DNA from: SIG589 sp964566175
Lineage (GTDB): Bacteria; Bacillota; Clostridia; Oscillospirales; Acutalibacteraceae
DNA: 45,213 bases
Assembly (NCBI GenBank): GCA_964566175.1
Contig: CAZMHU010000012.1
Location: 1-45,213 of the forward strand
Direction: 5' to 3'
Shown here: positions 1 through 8,132 of the stretch, in pieces
Layout: the number at the start of each line of letters is the position of its first letter
How positions within the stretch are numbered: position 1 is the stretch's first letter
Notes under the pieces: generated by a model
What the model was told of the DNA's origin: nothing
Seen by the model: the letters and a program-made list of their open reading frames with translations, nothing else
Database searches by the model: none
Program-made: the position numbers and the translations under genes

Positions 1-51
1 CGTGATGGTTAGTGGGTTCCTGCGGTAGGTATCTTTTTTGCACCTACAATA

Positions 52-128
52 TGGCCCGCCCGAAGGGATTCGAACCCCCGACCTTTAGAATCGGAATCTA
101 CTGCACTATCCAGCTGTGCTACGGGCGG
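52..128 (-). tRNA. tRNA-Arg (CCG)
   Basis: Reading the minus strand gives a full cloverleaf: acceptor CCGCCCG paired with CGGGCGG, D stem GCAC/GTGC, a TTCGAAT T-loop and an encoded CCA. The anticodon loop is TTCCGAT, so the anticodon is CCG and the tRNA reads the CGG codon. The first anticodon-stem pair is a G-A mismatch. The gene starts only 2 nt after the stop codon of the upstream membrane protein on the same strand, so the two may share a transcript. Confidence 0.93.
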
Positions 129-130
129 TT

Positions 131-886
131 TTATTCGGCGATAAGCCTTTTAATAAGGCTGTCCGAGGCCGATATTATATTGCCGATATTGTCGGCTCTG
201 CCAACAGCGGTGTTCTCATCTGCAACGCGGCGGCTGATGCGAAGTCCTTCGGGCAGTAAAAATCCCGATTCGGACTTGTCATTGACCGCTTTGCAAAACG
301 TTTCGGACAAAAGGGCGCTTTTACCGTCGTTGTCGGGCAGATCAAGCGTTGCGAAAAAGTCTTTCTCAAAAAGGGTGTCGAAATACTCAAACGATGCTTC
401 GTCGGTTATGAACAGCAGAGCGTTGCTGTCGGCGGCGATGAGTGCCGTGAGTTTTGAACGTTTTGCGTTTTGTTGGTCGGCGGTTTCATCCTTGTTGTAT
501 GAACAGTCAATAACCTGAACATTAACCTCGCCGTCACCGTTTGTATCCTCGCCGTAGAGTTCGAGTTGTTCTTCAAGCGCATCAATCTGTCCGCCGGTAT
601 AGGTGCTGTATGTGAAAAGGACAACTTCGATATCATATTTTTCTTTGGTTGCACACTGTGAAATACCGATAGTGAGAACAAAGGCAAGAAAAACGATTGC
701 GAGAATGTGGTATTTGTAATAAAACCAAAAGTTTTTAAGTTTATCTTTCGGTGTCAGCACAGGCTGTTCGCACACCACGGCAGCAGGAACGGCAGACGGA
801 TTTTGACGCGCGGTTTTCGTAGCGACCAAATCGCGCTGTCTGCGACGCTGTTCTTCAAGGAAATCTTTACCTGCCAAAACTATCAT
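131..886 (-). CDS. single-pass membrane protein of unknown function
   Basis: This 251-residue protein has a short charged N-terminus, one hydrophobic segment at about residues 58-77 (YHILAIVFLAFVLTIGI) and a mostly acidic domain after it. Few Lys/Arg surround the outer side, so the C-terminal domain of about 170 residues is probably extracytoplasmic. I do not recognise the family. The annotated ATG lies directly against an AAAAGGG sequence, leaving no spacing. A TTG at 877, nine nt from that ribosome site, is the more plausible start and would give 248 residues. A consensus promoter lies upstream and tRNA-Arg follows immediately. Confidence 0.7.
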   Translation of the reverse strand: MIVLAGKDFLEEQRRRQRDLVATKTARQNPSAVPAAVVCEQPVLTPKDKLKNFWFYYKYHILAIVFLAFVLTIGISQCATKEKYDIEVVLFTYSTYTGGQIDALEEQLELYGEDTNGDGEVNVQVIDCSYNKDETADQQNAKRSKLTALIAADSNALLFITDEASFEYFDTLFEKDFFATLDLPDNDGKSALLSETFCKAVNDKSESGFLLPEGLRISRRVADENTAVGRADNIGNIISASDSLIKRLIAE

Positions 887-909
887 CCCTTTTAATAATC
901 GTGAAGTTA

Positions 910-938
910 ATTATATCAAACTTTTTTCGTTACTTCAA
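910..938 (-). promoter_or_regulatory. sigma-A promoter for the membrane protein/tRNA-Arg unit
   Basis: On the minus strand TTGAAG and TATAAT are separated by exactly 17 bp, about 25 nt upstream of the AAAAGGG ribosome site. This would drive the membrane protein gene and possibly tRNA-Arg. Confidence 0.6.
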
Positions 939-964
939 GCAATAGTTTAATATTTTACAAACCG

Positions 965-1675
965 TTAATTATTAGATAAAATCCCCTCAAGCGTTTTCAT
1001 ATTTTCTGCTGTCGGCACGGGGATATACGAAAAAGGAAACCGAAGTCCCATATTTTCATATTTTACGGCGCAAATCTTTTTAAAGGGCAAAAGTTCCGTT
1101 TTGTCGACGCAGGTATGTGTTTTTGCGATTTTTCGGAGTCGCAATATGTTTTCTTCGTTATCGTTAAGTGTCGGAATAATAACCTGCCTGAGTGTTGTCG
1201 GGATATTTCTTTTTTCAAGTTCGCGCAAAAATTTGAGCGGAGCGTTATATCCGCAACCGACGTGCTTTCGATAAAGTTCCTCGTCGGTATATTTGATATC
1301 GAGCAGTACGCGGTCGGTACACTCTAAGAGTTTTAGAACACCGCTATTTAAGATACTGCCCGATGTGTCAAGACAGGTGTTTATTCCGTTTTCACGGCAA
1401 ATTTCGAAAAGTTTGCCGACAAAATCGGCTTGAAGAAGCGGCTCACCCCCCGAAACGGTTATTCCGCCGTCGGCACCGAAGTATTCCCTATAACGCAAAA
1501 CCGATTTAAGCAGTTCTTGCGGGGTATATTCCGTTCCGCCGACGAGCGGTTGTGTTTCGGGATTATGACAACATCCGCACCTGAGATTACACCCCTGCAT
1601 AAACACGACAAAGCGGACACCCGGGCCGTCCAAAGTGCCTAGGCTTTGCAGGGAATTAACACGTCCTGTTATCAT
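965..1675 (-). CDS. pflA: pyruvate formate-lyase activating enzyme
   Basis: This radical SAM enzyme abstracts a hydrogen from the conserved glycine of PflB and so switches on pyruvate formate-lyase in the anaerobic cytoplasm. The 236-residue length is normal for the family. The cluster-binding CxxxCxxC motif is at C29, C33 and C36, followed by the SAM-binding VSGGEPLLQ segment near residue 75. The gene overlaps the end of pflB by an ATGA, so the two are translationally coupled. No clear hairpin terminator follows its stop. Confidence 0.96.
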   Translation of the reverse strand: MITGRVNSLQSLGTLDGPGVRFVVFMQGCNLRCGCCHNPETQPLVGGTEYTPQELLKSVLRYREYFGADGGITVSGGEPLLQADFVGKLFEICRENGINTCLDTSGSILNSGVLKLLECTDRVLLDIKYTDEELYRKHVGCGYNAPLKFLRELEKRNIPTTLRQVIIPTLNDNEENILRLRKIAKTHTCVDKTELLPFKKICAVKYENMGLRFPFSYIPVPTAENMKTLEGILSNN

Positions 1676-3903
1676 ATCGACTCGTGGAAGGTTCGGCTTA
1701 TAACCTCACGCTGTTGTTCGCGGGAAAGTTTGTGGAAGTTTACAGCATATCCGGAAACGCGTATTGTAAGGTTGGGATAGGCTTCGGGGTTTTCGTATGC
1801 CTTTTTGAGAGCTTCGCGGTTTAATACGTTTACGTTTATGTGGTGAGCTTTCTTTGCAAAATAGCCGTCAAGAATTGATACAAGATTGCTGTTTCTCTCC
1901 TCTGCAGTACGTCCGAGTGCATCGGGTGTGATGGAAAACGTGTTGGAAATTCCGTCACGGCAGTCATCATAAGAGAGTTTTGAAACAGAATTAAGTGATG
2001 CGAGCGCACCGTTTTCTTCACGGTTATGCATGGGGTTTGCTCCGGGTGCAAAAGGCGCTCCTGCTTTTCTTCCGTCGGGTGTAGCGCCGGTATTTTTGCC
2101 ATACATAACATTAGAGGTTATGGTGAGTACCGAAAGTGTGTGAGTTGCATCGCGGTATGCGGGCGTTTTGCGAAGTTCGGTTATTACGGTGTGGGTGAGT
2201 TCCTTTGCAAGCAAATCAACACGGTCATCATCGTTGCCGAATTTCGGGAAATCGCCCGTTGTTTCAAACTCGGTTATAAAGCCGTTTTCGTCACGCAGTG
2301 GGCGAACGTTTGCAAATTTTATCGCACTCAACGAGTCTGCCGCAACTGACAGTCCCGCAACGCCGAATGCCATCAGCCTTTCGACCGATGTATCGTGCAG
2401 AGCCATTTGGGTCTTTTCGTAGGCATATTTGTCGTGCATATAGTGAATGACGTTCATAGTATTGACGTAAAGTCGGCTCAGCCATTCAATATATATATTA
2501 TATCGCTTTGAAACTTCGTCAAAATCGAGTTTGTCGCCTGCGAGGGGTGACATTTGCGGGCCGATGTGTATTCCGCTTGTTGTGTCATATCCGCCGTTTA
2601 TGGCGATAAGCAAAAGTTTTGCAAGGTTACAGCGCGCACCGAAAAACTGCATTTGCTTGCCGACACGCATTGCCGAAACGCAGCAGGCGATGGCATAGTC
2701 ATCGCCGTATATCGGGCGCATTAAATCGTCGTTTTCGTATTGAATGGAGTCGGTGTCTTCCGAAACCTTTGCACAAAAACGCTTAAAACTTTCGGGCAGA
2801 GCCGTCGACCAAAGCACGGTGAGGTTGGGTTCGGGCGATGAGCCGAGAGTGTAGAGTGTGTTCAAAATACGGTAACTGCTTTTTGTAACAAGCGTTCTGC
2901 CGTCCTCGCCCGTACCACCGACCGCTTCGGTTATCCACATCGGGTCGCCGCCGAAAAGTTCGTTGTATTCGGGTGTGCGAAGATGACGCGCAATGCGGAG
3001 TTTCATAACAAAATCGTCGAGCAGTTCCTGTGCGCCCTCTTCGGTGAGCGTGCCTTTTTTGAGGTCACGTTCGATGTAAATATCAAAAAATGTGCTGACT
3101 CTTCCGAGTGACATTGCGGCGCCGTTTTGCTCCTTTATAGCACCGAGATATGCAAAATAAGTCCACTGAATTGCTTCACGTGCGTTCGTTGCGGGCAGAC
3201 TGATATCAAAGCCGTACATTGCCGCCATTTCCTTCAAATAACCCAAAAAGGCAATCTGTTGAAACAGTTCTTCGTCAAGGCGAACGGTTTCGGTGTTGAA
3301 GTTTCCGTCAGCCAAAGCGGCTTTATCACGCTTTTTTTCTTCAATAAGGCGGTCAATACCGTAGAGCGCAACACGGCGATAATCGCCGATTATGCGTCCT
3401 CTGCCGTAGGCGTCAGGCAGACCTGTTATAACGTGACAGCGGCGTGCTTTACGCATTTCGTCGGTGTAGGCACGGAAAACGCCGTCGTTGTGTGTTGTGC
3501 GGTATCTGAACTCGTTTTCGATTTTAGAACTGAGTTTATAACCGTATGCTTCGCACGCCTGACGAGCCATTCTTATTCCGCCGAAAGGATTAACGCCGCG
3601 TTTGAGCGGGCGGTTGGTCTGCATGCCTACGATAATTTCGTTTTCCTTGTCGATATATCCGGGGGAATAACTTGTGAGTGAGGAAACAGTCGAGGTGTCA
3701 ATATCCAAAACACCGCCGAACTGGCGTTCAAGCGCAAAAAGTGCGTTGAGTTTTTTCATAAGAGCCTCGGTTCTCGGTGTTGCACCTACCAAAAACTCAC
3801 TATCGCCGGTATATTCTTTGTAATTGCTCTGAATAAAATCGCGGACGTTAATGCTTTCCTGCCAAATGCCGCCGTTAAAACCGTTCCAACCTTCGTATTT
3901 CAT
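1672..3903 (-). CDS. pflB: pyruvate formate-lyase (formate C-acetyltransferase)
   Basis: This glycyl-radical enzyme converts pyruvate and CoA to acetyl-CoA and formate. At 743 residues it is close to the E. coli length. The adjacent catalytic cysteines are C407-C408 (IACCVSAM) and the radical glycine is G718 within RVSGYAV near the C-terminus. The start follows a good AGGAGG site. Expression appears to be controlled by the ZTP riboswitch and terminator in its leader, linking formate production to one-carbon/purine status. Its activase is the next gene. Confidence 0.98.
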   Translation of the reverse strand: MKYEGWNGFNGGIWQESINVRDFIQSNYKEYTGDSEFLVGATPRTEALMKKLNALFALERQFGGVLDIDTSTVSSLTSYSPGYIDKENEIIVGMQTNRPLKRGVNPFGGIRMARQACEAYGYKLSSKIENEFRYRTTHNDGVFRAYTDEMRKARRCHVITGLPDAYGRGRIIGDYRRVALYGIDRLIEEKKRDKAALADGNFNTETVRLDEELFQQIAFLGYLKEMAAMYGFDISLPATNAREAIQWTYFAYLGAIKEQNGAAMSLGRVSTFFDIYIERDLKKGTLTEEGAQELLDDFVMKLRIARHLRTPEYNELFGGDPMWITEAVGGTGEDGRTLVTKSSYRILNTLYTLGSSPEPNLTVLWSTALPESFKRFCAKVSEDTDSIQYENDDLMRPIYGDDYAIACCVSAMRVGKQMQFFGARCNLAKLLLIAINGGYDTTSGIHIGPQMSPLAGDKLDFDEVSKRYNIYIEWLSRLYVNTMNVIHYMHDKYAYEKTQMALHDTSVERLMAFGVAGLSVAADSLSAIKFANVRPLRDENGFITEFETTGDFPKFGNDDDRVDLLAKELTHTVITELRKTPAYRDATHTLSVLTITSNVMYGKNTGATPDGRKAGAPFAPGANPMHNREENGALASLNSVSKLSYDDCRDGISNTFSITPDALGRTAEERNSNLVSILDGYFAKKAHHINVNVLNREALKKAYENPEAYPNLTIRVSGYAVNFHKLSREQQREVISRTFHESI

Positions 3904-3924
3904 AAAAAATCCTCCTTAGAAAAA

Positions 3925-3958
3925 TAAAAAAGGCAAACCAGCGTTTTGCTGATTTGCC
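3925..3958 (-). terminator. expression-platform terminator of the ZTP riboswitch
   Basis: On the minus strand an 11-bp stem (GGCAAATCAGC with GCTGGTTTGCC, one G-T wobble) is followed by TTTTTT. Its 5' arm begins inside the conserved TGGGCA end of the riboswitch, so aptamer folding and terminator folding compete. It sits 22 nt upstream of the pflB start codon. Confidence 0.88.
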
Positions 3959-4028
3959 CAGACGGTCGACACAATTATTCTTTACATTCCCCTGCGGTAA
4001 ACCCGCAAAACCCGTCAGTTATGTAAAG
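3955..4028 (-). promoter_or_regulatory. ZTP/ZMP (pfl-motif) riboswitch
   Basis: The 74-nt minus-strand element shows the pfl-motif architecture. P1 is CTTTACAT with ATGTAAAG. It encloses AACTGACGGG, a small GCGGG/CCGC hairpin and GGGGA. After a linker come GACCGTC and the hallmark TGGGCA. GACGG in the first domain can pair with CCGTC in the second to form the known pseudoknot. The family senses ZTP/ZMP, which accumulate when 10-formyl-tetrahydrofolate is short, and turns genes on. The match is by eye; a covariance-model scan would settle it. Confidence 0.87.
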
Positions 4029-4039
4029 CCTATATGAGT

Positions 4040-4068
4040 ATTATACACAAAAGCCGTCGTTTTGTCAA
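4040..4068 (-). promoter_or_regulatory. sigma-A promoter of pflB-pflA
   Basis: Perfect TTGACA and TATAAT hexamers are separated by 17 bp on the minus strand. Transcription would begin near 4033, just 5' of the riboswitch P1 stem. Confidence 0.88.
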
Positions 4069-4108
4069 TCACCGAAAAACCATTTAGTTGTGATTGTGAC
4101 CGCAGAGC

Positions 4109-4143
4109 AAAAAAGAACCGACCCTGTAAATAACAGAGTCGGT
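4109..4143 (-). terminator. terminator after rpsI
   Basis: On the minus strand ACCGACTCTG and CAGGGTCGGT form a stem around a short AT loop, followed by TCTTTTTT. It ends the rplM-rpsI transcript about 20 nt after the rpsI stop. Confidence 0.88.
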
Positions 4144-4163
4144 AGATTTTGAAAGATAACAAA

Positions 4164-4562
4164 TTATCTCTTGGAGAACTGCGGTGCACGACGGGCGCCT
4201 TTGAGTCCGTACTTCTTGCGTTCCTTCATTCTCGGGTCACGTGTCAAGAAGCCTGCCTTCTTGAGAGCGCCTCTAACCTCAGCGTCATACTGAAGCAATG
4301 CGCGAGAAAGACCGTGACGGATAGCACCGGCCTGACCGGTAACGCCGCCGCCGACAACGGTGCAAACAACGTCAAACTTATCTGCTGTTTCGGTCAGTAC
4401 GAGCGGCTGACGAACGATAAGTTTCAAGGTTTCAAGACCGAAATAATCGTCGATATCACGGTTATTGATGGTGATTTTTCCTGTGCCGCTGTAAACGCGT
4501 ACACGAGCGACAGAACTCTTTCTTCTGCCTGTGCCGTAGAAATAAGGCTTTCCTTCAAACAT
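4164..4562 (-). CDS. rpsI: 30S ribosomal protein S9
   Basis: S9 is a small-subunit head protein whose C-terminal tail reaches the P-site tRNA. The 132 residues show the family start (YFYGTGRRKSSVARVR) and the basic tail ending in SKR, which is the strictly conserved S9 terminus. It follows rplM by 17 nt, the conserved bacterial L13-S9 pair, and is closed by a strong terminator. Confidence 0.98.
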   Translation of the reverse strand: MFEGKPYFYGTGRRKSSVARVRVYSGTGKITINNRDIDDYFGLETLKLIVRQPLVLTETADKFDVVCTVVGGGVTGQAGAIRHGLSRALLQYDAEVRGALKKAGFLTRDPRMKERKKYGLKGARRAPQFSKR

Positions 4563-4579
4563 AATTCTGTCTCCTCTCG

Positions 4580-5008
4580 TTAAAATTCAAGTGCTTCGGG
4601 CTTCTGTGCCGCGTGCTTGTGTTCGCTTCCGCGATAAACGTGCAAACGGGTGAGAGCCTTGCGGCCGATTGTGGTGTCCGGAACCATGCCTTTGATAGCA
4701 AGTTGCATAGCGAGTTCGGGACGGGTCTTCATAAGTGTGGAATACTGAGTTTCCTTAAGACCTCCGACATAACCGGTGTGGCGCTGATAATATTTGTTTT
4801 CAAGTTTTTTACCTGTGAGTACAGCCTTCTCAGCGTTGAGAACTACAACGAAATCGCCGCAGTCAACGTGGGGTGTAAAATCAGGTCTGCCCTTACCGCG
4901 AAGCAGGTCAGCAGCCTTAACGGCAACACGTCCGAGCGGTTTGCCTGCTGCGTCTATAACATACCATTTACGCTGAAGGGTATTTGCGTTAGCCATAAAA
5001 GTAGACAT
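4580..5008 (-). CDS. rplM: 50S ribosomal protein L13
   Basis: L13 is an early-assembly large-subunit protein. I place the start at 5008, giving the standard 142 residues, because GGAGG precedes that ATG by about 8 nt. The longer frame reaching 5074 runs through the promoter. The conserved KWYVIDAAGKPLGR and GMVPDTTIGR segments and the HKHAAQKPE tail are present. The 5' untranslated region is only about 28 nt, too short for an L13 autoregulatory leader. Confidence 0.98.
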   Translation of the reverse strand: MSTFMANANTLQRKWYVIDAAGKPLGRVAVKAADLLRGKGRPDFTPHVDCGDFVVVLNAEKAVLTGKKLENKYYQRHTGYVGGLKETQYSTLMKTRPELAMQLAIKGMVPDTTIGRKALTRLHVYRGSEHKHAAQKPEALEF

Positions 5009-5042
5009 AAACTTAACCTCCGTTATTTTTTCAAGCCTTGAT

Positions 5043-5071
5043 ATGATATCACACACGAAAGCGATTGTCAA
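5043..5071 (-). promoter_or_regulatory. sigma-A promoter of rplM-rpsI
   Basis: TTGACA and TATCAT are separated by 17 bp on the minus strand, placing the transcription start about 28 nt before the L13 start codon. Confidence 0.85.
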
Positions 5072-5166
5072 CACCTTTTTTTCAAAAATTTAATTTACAA
5101 ACCTGTATCTCGCTTTTTCTCAAAATATCTCGTTTTTTCTCTCGTTTGCTCGTTTGCGATTTTCAA

Positions 5167-5203
5167 AAAACAGCGCACCGTTTCTTGAGCGGTGCGCTGT
5201 TTT
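5167..5203 (-). terminator. strong terminator ending the five-gene operon
   Basis: ACAGCGCACCG and CGGTGCGCTGT form a GC-rich stem around a short loop, flanked by A and T runs, so it can work in either direction. It overlaps the last codons of the phosphatase gene. Confidence 0.9.
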
Positions 5204-5879
5204 AAAGATAATTATGAAGTTTTTCGAGCGTGTCGATTTCATAAGTCGGGACATCGCTTATCGGCTTTTTGTGCGGATTGTACCAACAGGTATCAATTCC
5301 GGCGTTGTTTCCGCCGCGAATATCGGAAGAGGGCGAGTCGCCTATGAGCAATATTTTCGATAGGTCTTTTTCTTTTATATGGTCGAAAACGTACTGAAAA
5401 TATTCTATGCTCGGTTTTTGATGTCCTGTTGTTTCGGAAACGAAAATATCGGAAAAATAAGGTTCCAGCCCCGAGTCTTTAATGCGTTTAAACTGAGTGA
5501 GACTTATGCCGTTTGTCACGGCGTAAATATCATACTTTCCGTACAGTGAGCGCATAAGTTCGGTTGCGCCGTCTATACAGGTGTGACCGTACATCAGGTT
5601 TGATATATACTCTCTCGCAACCTTTTCAACGGGGAGTGACAGACTGTGTTTTTCGCCGAAGAGACGGAAACGTTCTTCGATTATAAACGATTTTTCGATT
5701 TCACCCTTTTCAAAGCGTTTCCAAAGACTCAAATTTATTGTGCTGTATGACTGCAAGAGTTCTTCGTTGAACGGAACCGAGTTTTGCGAAAAGGTTCGTT
5801 CTATTGCCTGACGTTCGGCGTCGAGAAAATCAAGCAGAGTGTCGTCAATGTCGAATAAAAGTGTAGTGTATTTTGCCAT
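5202..5879 (-). CDS. YjjG-like HAD phosphatase/nucleotidase
   Basis: This 225-residue protein belongs to the HAD superfamily and most resembles YjjG, a house-cleaning pyrimidine nucleotidase. Motif I is FDIDDTLLD near the N-terminus, with the two catalytic aspartates. Motif II is AVTNG near residue 120, and the motif III/IV lysine and acid pair lies in GHQKPS and LIGDSPSSDI. The helical cap sits between motifs I and II. It is the last gene of the operon and starts immediately after the stop of the preceding zinc-ribbon gene. The substrate cannot be fixed from sequence. Confidence 0.9.
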   Translation of the reverse strand: MAKYTTLLFDIDDTLLDFLDAERQAIERTFSQNSVPFNEELLQSYSTINLSLWKRFEKGEIEKSFIIEERFRLFGEKHSLSLPVEKVAREYISNLMYGHTCIDGATELMRSLYGKYDIYAVTNGISLTQFKRIKDSGLEPYFSDIFVSETTGHQKPSIEYFQYVFDHIKEKDLSKILLIGDSPSSDIRGGNNAGIDTCWYNPHKKPISDVPTYEIDTLEKLHNYL

Positions 5880-6668
5880 TTAAACCACCGCTAAAAGCAA
5901 AAAAGTCATAACAATCAGTATTGTTATGTTGAACATTGCATAAAAGACAATTCCCAAGGTGAGCGCTCCGCCCGAAGTTCCGCCGAGGAGCGAGAGTTCC
6001 ATATCCGACAGTTTTCTGCCGAACGAATTTATTTTCTCCGCCGCGTGGCATTTATATATATGTAGAGAAAACAGTCCCGCAACAACAGCCGCCCCAAGGC
6101 GCAGAGCGTTTGAAAGGTTTGATATCAGCGACATTCCAGCAAGTTCACTGCCGTAAATAAAATTCGAGATATCATGTTCGAGTTGTGCTTCGTCGCCGGT
6201 TAGGGTATAGTTTTCAACAACATCAAGATATTCGCTTGCGAAATCGCCCATTGCGGAAAAAGACAAAGCGCCGAATGCAATGCTTGCTATCGCCGCGACT
6301 GCAGCAATCCACAGTCCGATTTTATACATTCTTCTGTATAAAAACCAAAATGCCGTTCCGAAAAGTCCGAAAAAGAAGGTCAAGAGAAATGCGGGCCAGC
6401 ACCAAGAGGTCTTTCTGCCCGAAAGTTCTGTTAGAGTCCACTTCGGTATGATTTTATCGCTGTTTTTGCCTACGAAAGCAACCATATCGTCAACAGGAAT
6501 TCCTCTGATTTCCTCAGCCGTATAGGGATTGTGCGGGAAAGAGTTGTACGGTATTTCGGCTTTTCTTTCCTCACCAGTCGGCAGTACGGCACCGCAGTTT
6601 TTGCAGTATGTATATTCGCTTTCGTTTACCGTTCTGCATTCGGTGCAGATTTTTTGATTGTCACTCAT
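5880..6668 (-). CDS. zinc-ribbon, DUF2628-like membrane protein
   Basis: The 262 residues begin with a zinc ribbon (CTEC...CKNC, residues 8-24) followed by a linker. A DUF2628-type module comes next, with the signature SWCWPAFLLTFFFGLFGTAFWFLYRRMYKIG and several membrane segments between about 90 and 260. The family is common in Ruminococcus-like Clostridia and has no established function. The next gene upstream encodes a longer relative with the same membrane module, so the pair probably arose by duplication and diverged at the zinc-binding N-terminus. Confidence 0.8.
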   Translation of the reverse strand: MSDNQKICTECRTVNESEYTYCKNCGAVLPTGEERKAEIPYNSFPHNPYTAEEIRGIPVDDMVAFVGKNSDKIIPKWTLTELSGRKTSWCWPAFLLTFFFGLFGTAFWFLYRRMYKIGLWIAAVAAIASIAFGALSFSAMGDFASEYLDVVENYTLTGDEAQLEHDISNFIYGSELAGMSLISNLSNALRLGAAVVAGLFSLHIYKCHAAEKINSFGRKLSDMELSLLGGTSGGALTLGIVFYAMFNITILIVMTFLLLAVV

Positions 6669-6677
6669 ATGCTGCTC

Positions 6678-7607
6678 CTATCTTATGAACGTAAAAATAA
6701 TTCTCGGTATATAATTTATAAGCATATATGCCAGCATAAAGAAAAATGGGTTAATTCCGCCCTTTTTACGGAATTCGGTTTCAATATCTCCGCCGTTTTC
6801 TTTTATGCTTTTAATGCGCTCGAAAACGGTGTTCATATATATTTTATCACCGTTTACACCGGCAAAAATACGAACCGCCAAATTTATTACGGCGGCGACG
6901 AACATTAAAAATATCGGCAGATAGCCTATTTTGTCAATGTTTTCGGTAATCATTTGTGCCATTGCCGAATATCCCGAATTTTCGGGCAAAGCAAGTTGTG
7001 ACAGTGCGGAATTAATGGGGAATGTGAGCAGATTTGCCGCAATCAGAAGAACTCCCATAAGGGTGCCGGAACTGTAACACTTTCTGAAGAAAGACCATTC
7101 GCAAGGGAACAAAAATGCCGCCCAATTCCAAGATGATGCTTTGTTTTTTACCATTGCGAAAAAACGTGTTACATAGCGCATTGGGTTGAGCGCAGTGAAA
7201 CGTGCTATTTCTTCCGCCGTAACACCGTTGATTTCTTCATCCTTTTTTATCGTGCCCGGAAAGGGGTTGAAGGGCGGCGGTGTAACGCCGACAGGTGTAC
7301 GACAGTGAGGACAGAAGTTTGCGCCTTTTTCAAGCGTGTTTCCGCAAACACGACAACGAACAGGCGGTTCTTCATTTTCTGTATCTGACGGAGGTTGTTT
7401 TTCGTCGTCAGAACTGTCCGCTCGGAATTTCGAAGGGTCGTACTGCTCTTCTGTTCCGTGCTTGTCTTCAAGTGCGCAGTGACCTATTGCCGTATAGCAG
7501 TCGCGGTGGTGCGGTGCGCCGCAAACAGGACAGTAAACAACATCGTCCTCGTCAAAAAGATAGGCATGGCAAACGGGACAACTCTGTCCCTCAACCGATG
7601 TACTCAT
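6678..7607 (-). CDS. prokaryotic RING/zinc-ribbon membrane protein
   Basis: I set the start at 7607 because AAGGAG lies 8 nt upstream; the longer frame lacks a site. The 309 residues open with a RING-like treble clef (CPVC...YCPVCGAPHHRDCY) resembling the Prok-RING family 1. A classic zinc ribbon follows (CRVCGNTL...CPHC) after an acidic linker near residue 70. The C-terminal DUF2628-like module has the SSWNWAAFLF signature and four or so membrane segments. The zinc domains should face the cytoplasm. The start overlaps the end of the Nudix gene by 17 nt. The function is unknown; a membrane sensor or adaptor role is only inference. Confidence 0.8.
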   Translation of the reverse strand: MSTSVEGQSCPVCHAYLFDEDDVVYCPVCGAPHHRDCYTAIGHCALEDKHGTEEQYDPSKFRADSSDDEKQPPSDTENEEPPVRCRVCGNTLEKGANFCPHCRTPVGVTPPPFNPFPGTIKKDEEINGVTAEEIARFTALNPMRYVTRFFAMVKNKASSWNWAAFLFPCEWSFFRKCYSSGTLMGVLLIAANLLTFPINSALSQLALPENSGYSAMAQMITENIDKIGYLPIFLMFVAAVINLAVRIFAGVNGDKIYMNTVFERIKSIKENGGDIETEFRKKGGINPFFFMLAYMLINYIPRIIFTFIR

Positions 7608-8121
7608 TTTCTTTCTCCTTTTCGTACAGTGCAGAAAAAACAATATCAAAATATTCTCTGCCGTAGTTATGATAGTTTCCCGTTGCAATCATCTGTTCAA
7701 GTTCGGTGCGGGTCACCCAACGAGCCTCGGCAACCTCATTCTTTTGCAAACGCAGGGCTTCAACGGGGACGTCTTTTTTAATCTTCCAAATTGTGAGTAT
7801 GGAGTTTCTGCGTTTTACGGTTGCAAGTTTTTTAAGCGTGTTTTCGTTTGAATATATAGAGAGTTCTTCAAAAAGTTCACGTCTTGCGGCGGCAAAGGGT
7901 GTCTCTCCCGCAATAGCCGCACCGCCTGTTGCCGCCCATTCGCCCGGCATGAGGTGTTTTTTTTCACTGCGGCGCTGAATAAGCAGTCTGCCGTTGCTGT
8001 CAATAATCCATATATGCACAACGGCGTGATATTCGCCTGAACGAAGTATGGCGCGCCGACCGCGGTTTATTCTGCGACCCGTAGGCTCTCCTCTCGCGTT
8101 TAATATATCCCATTTTTCCAT
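7591..8121 (-). CDS. Nudix hydrolase
   Basis: This 176-residue Nudix protein has the full Nudix box, G-x5-E-x7-RELxEEL, beginning at GAAIAGETPFAAARRELFEEL around residue 75. Those glutamates bind the metal that hydrolyses a nucleoside-diphosphate-linked substrate. The layout (WDILNARGEPTGR start, HIWIIDSNGRLLIQRR strand) resembles the isopentenyl-diphosphate isomerase-like/YfcD branch. The start at 8121 is chosen for family fit and a GAGG site. Its 3' end overlaps the RING-protein gene. Confidence 0.9.
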   Translation of the reverse strand: MEKWDILNARGEPTGRRINRGRRAILRSGEYHAVVHIWIIDSNGRLLIQRRSEKKHLMPGEWAATGGAAIAGETPFAAARRELFEELSIYSNENTLKKLATVKRRNSILTIWKIKKDVPVEALRLQKNEVAEARWVTRTELEQMIATGNYHNYGREYFDIVFSALYEKEKENEYIG

Positions 8122-8132
8122 AAGGGTATACC

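Noticed and set aside
15..50. GTAGGT...ACCTAC stem downstream of tRNA-Arg
   Set aside because: It is short with no T run in the direction of tRNA transcription, so it is not reported as a terminator.
12..518. 168-codon plus-strand frame over the tRNA-Arg and membrane-protein genes
   Set aside because: It is antisense to tRNA-Arg and the membrane protein, has no ribosome site and shows no family resemblance.
5009..5042. L13 autoregulatory leader upstream of rplM
   Set aside because: The transcript starts only about 28 nt before the gene, leaving no room for a structured leader.
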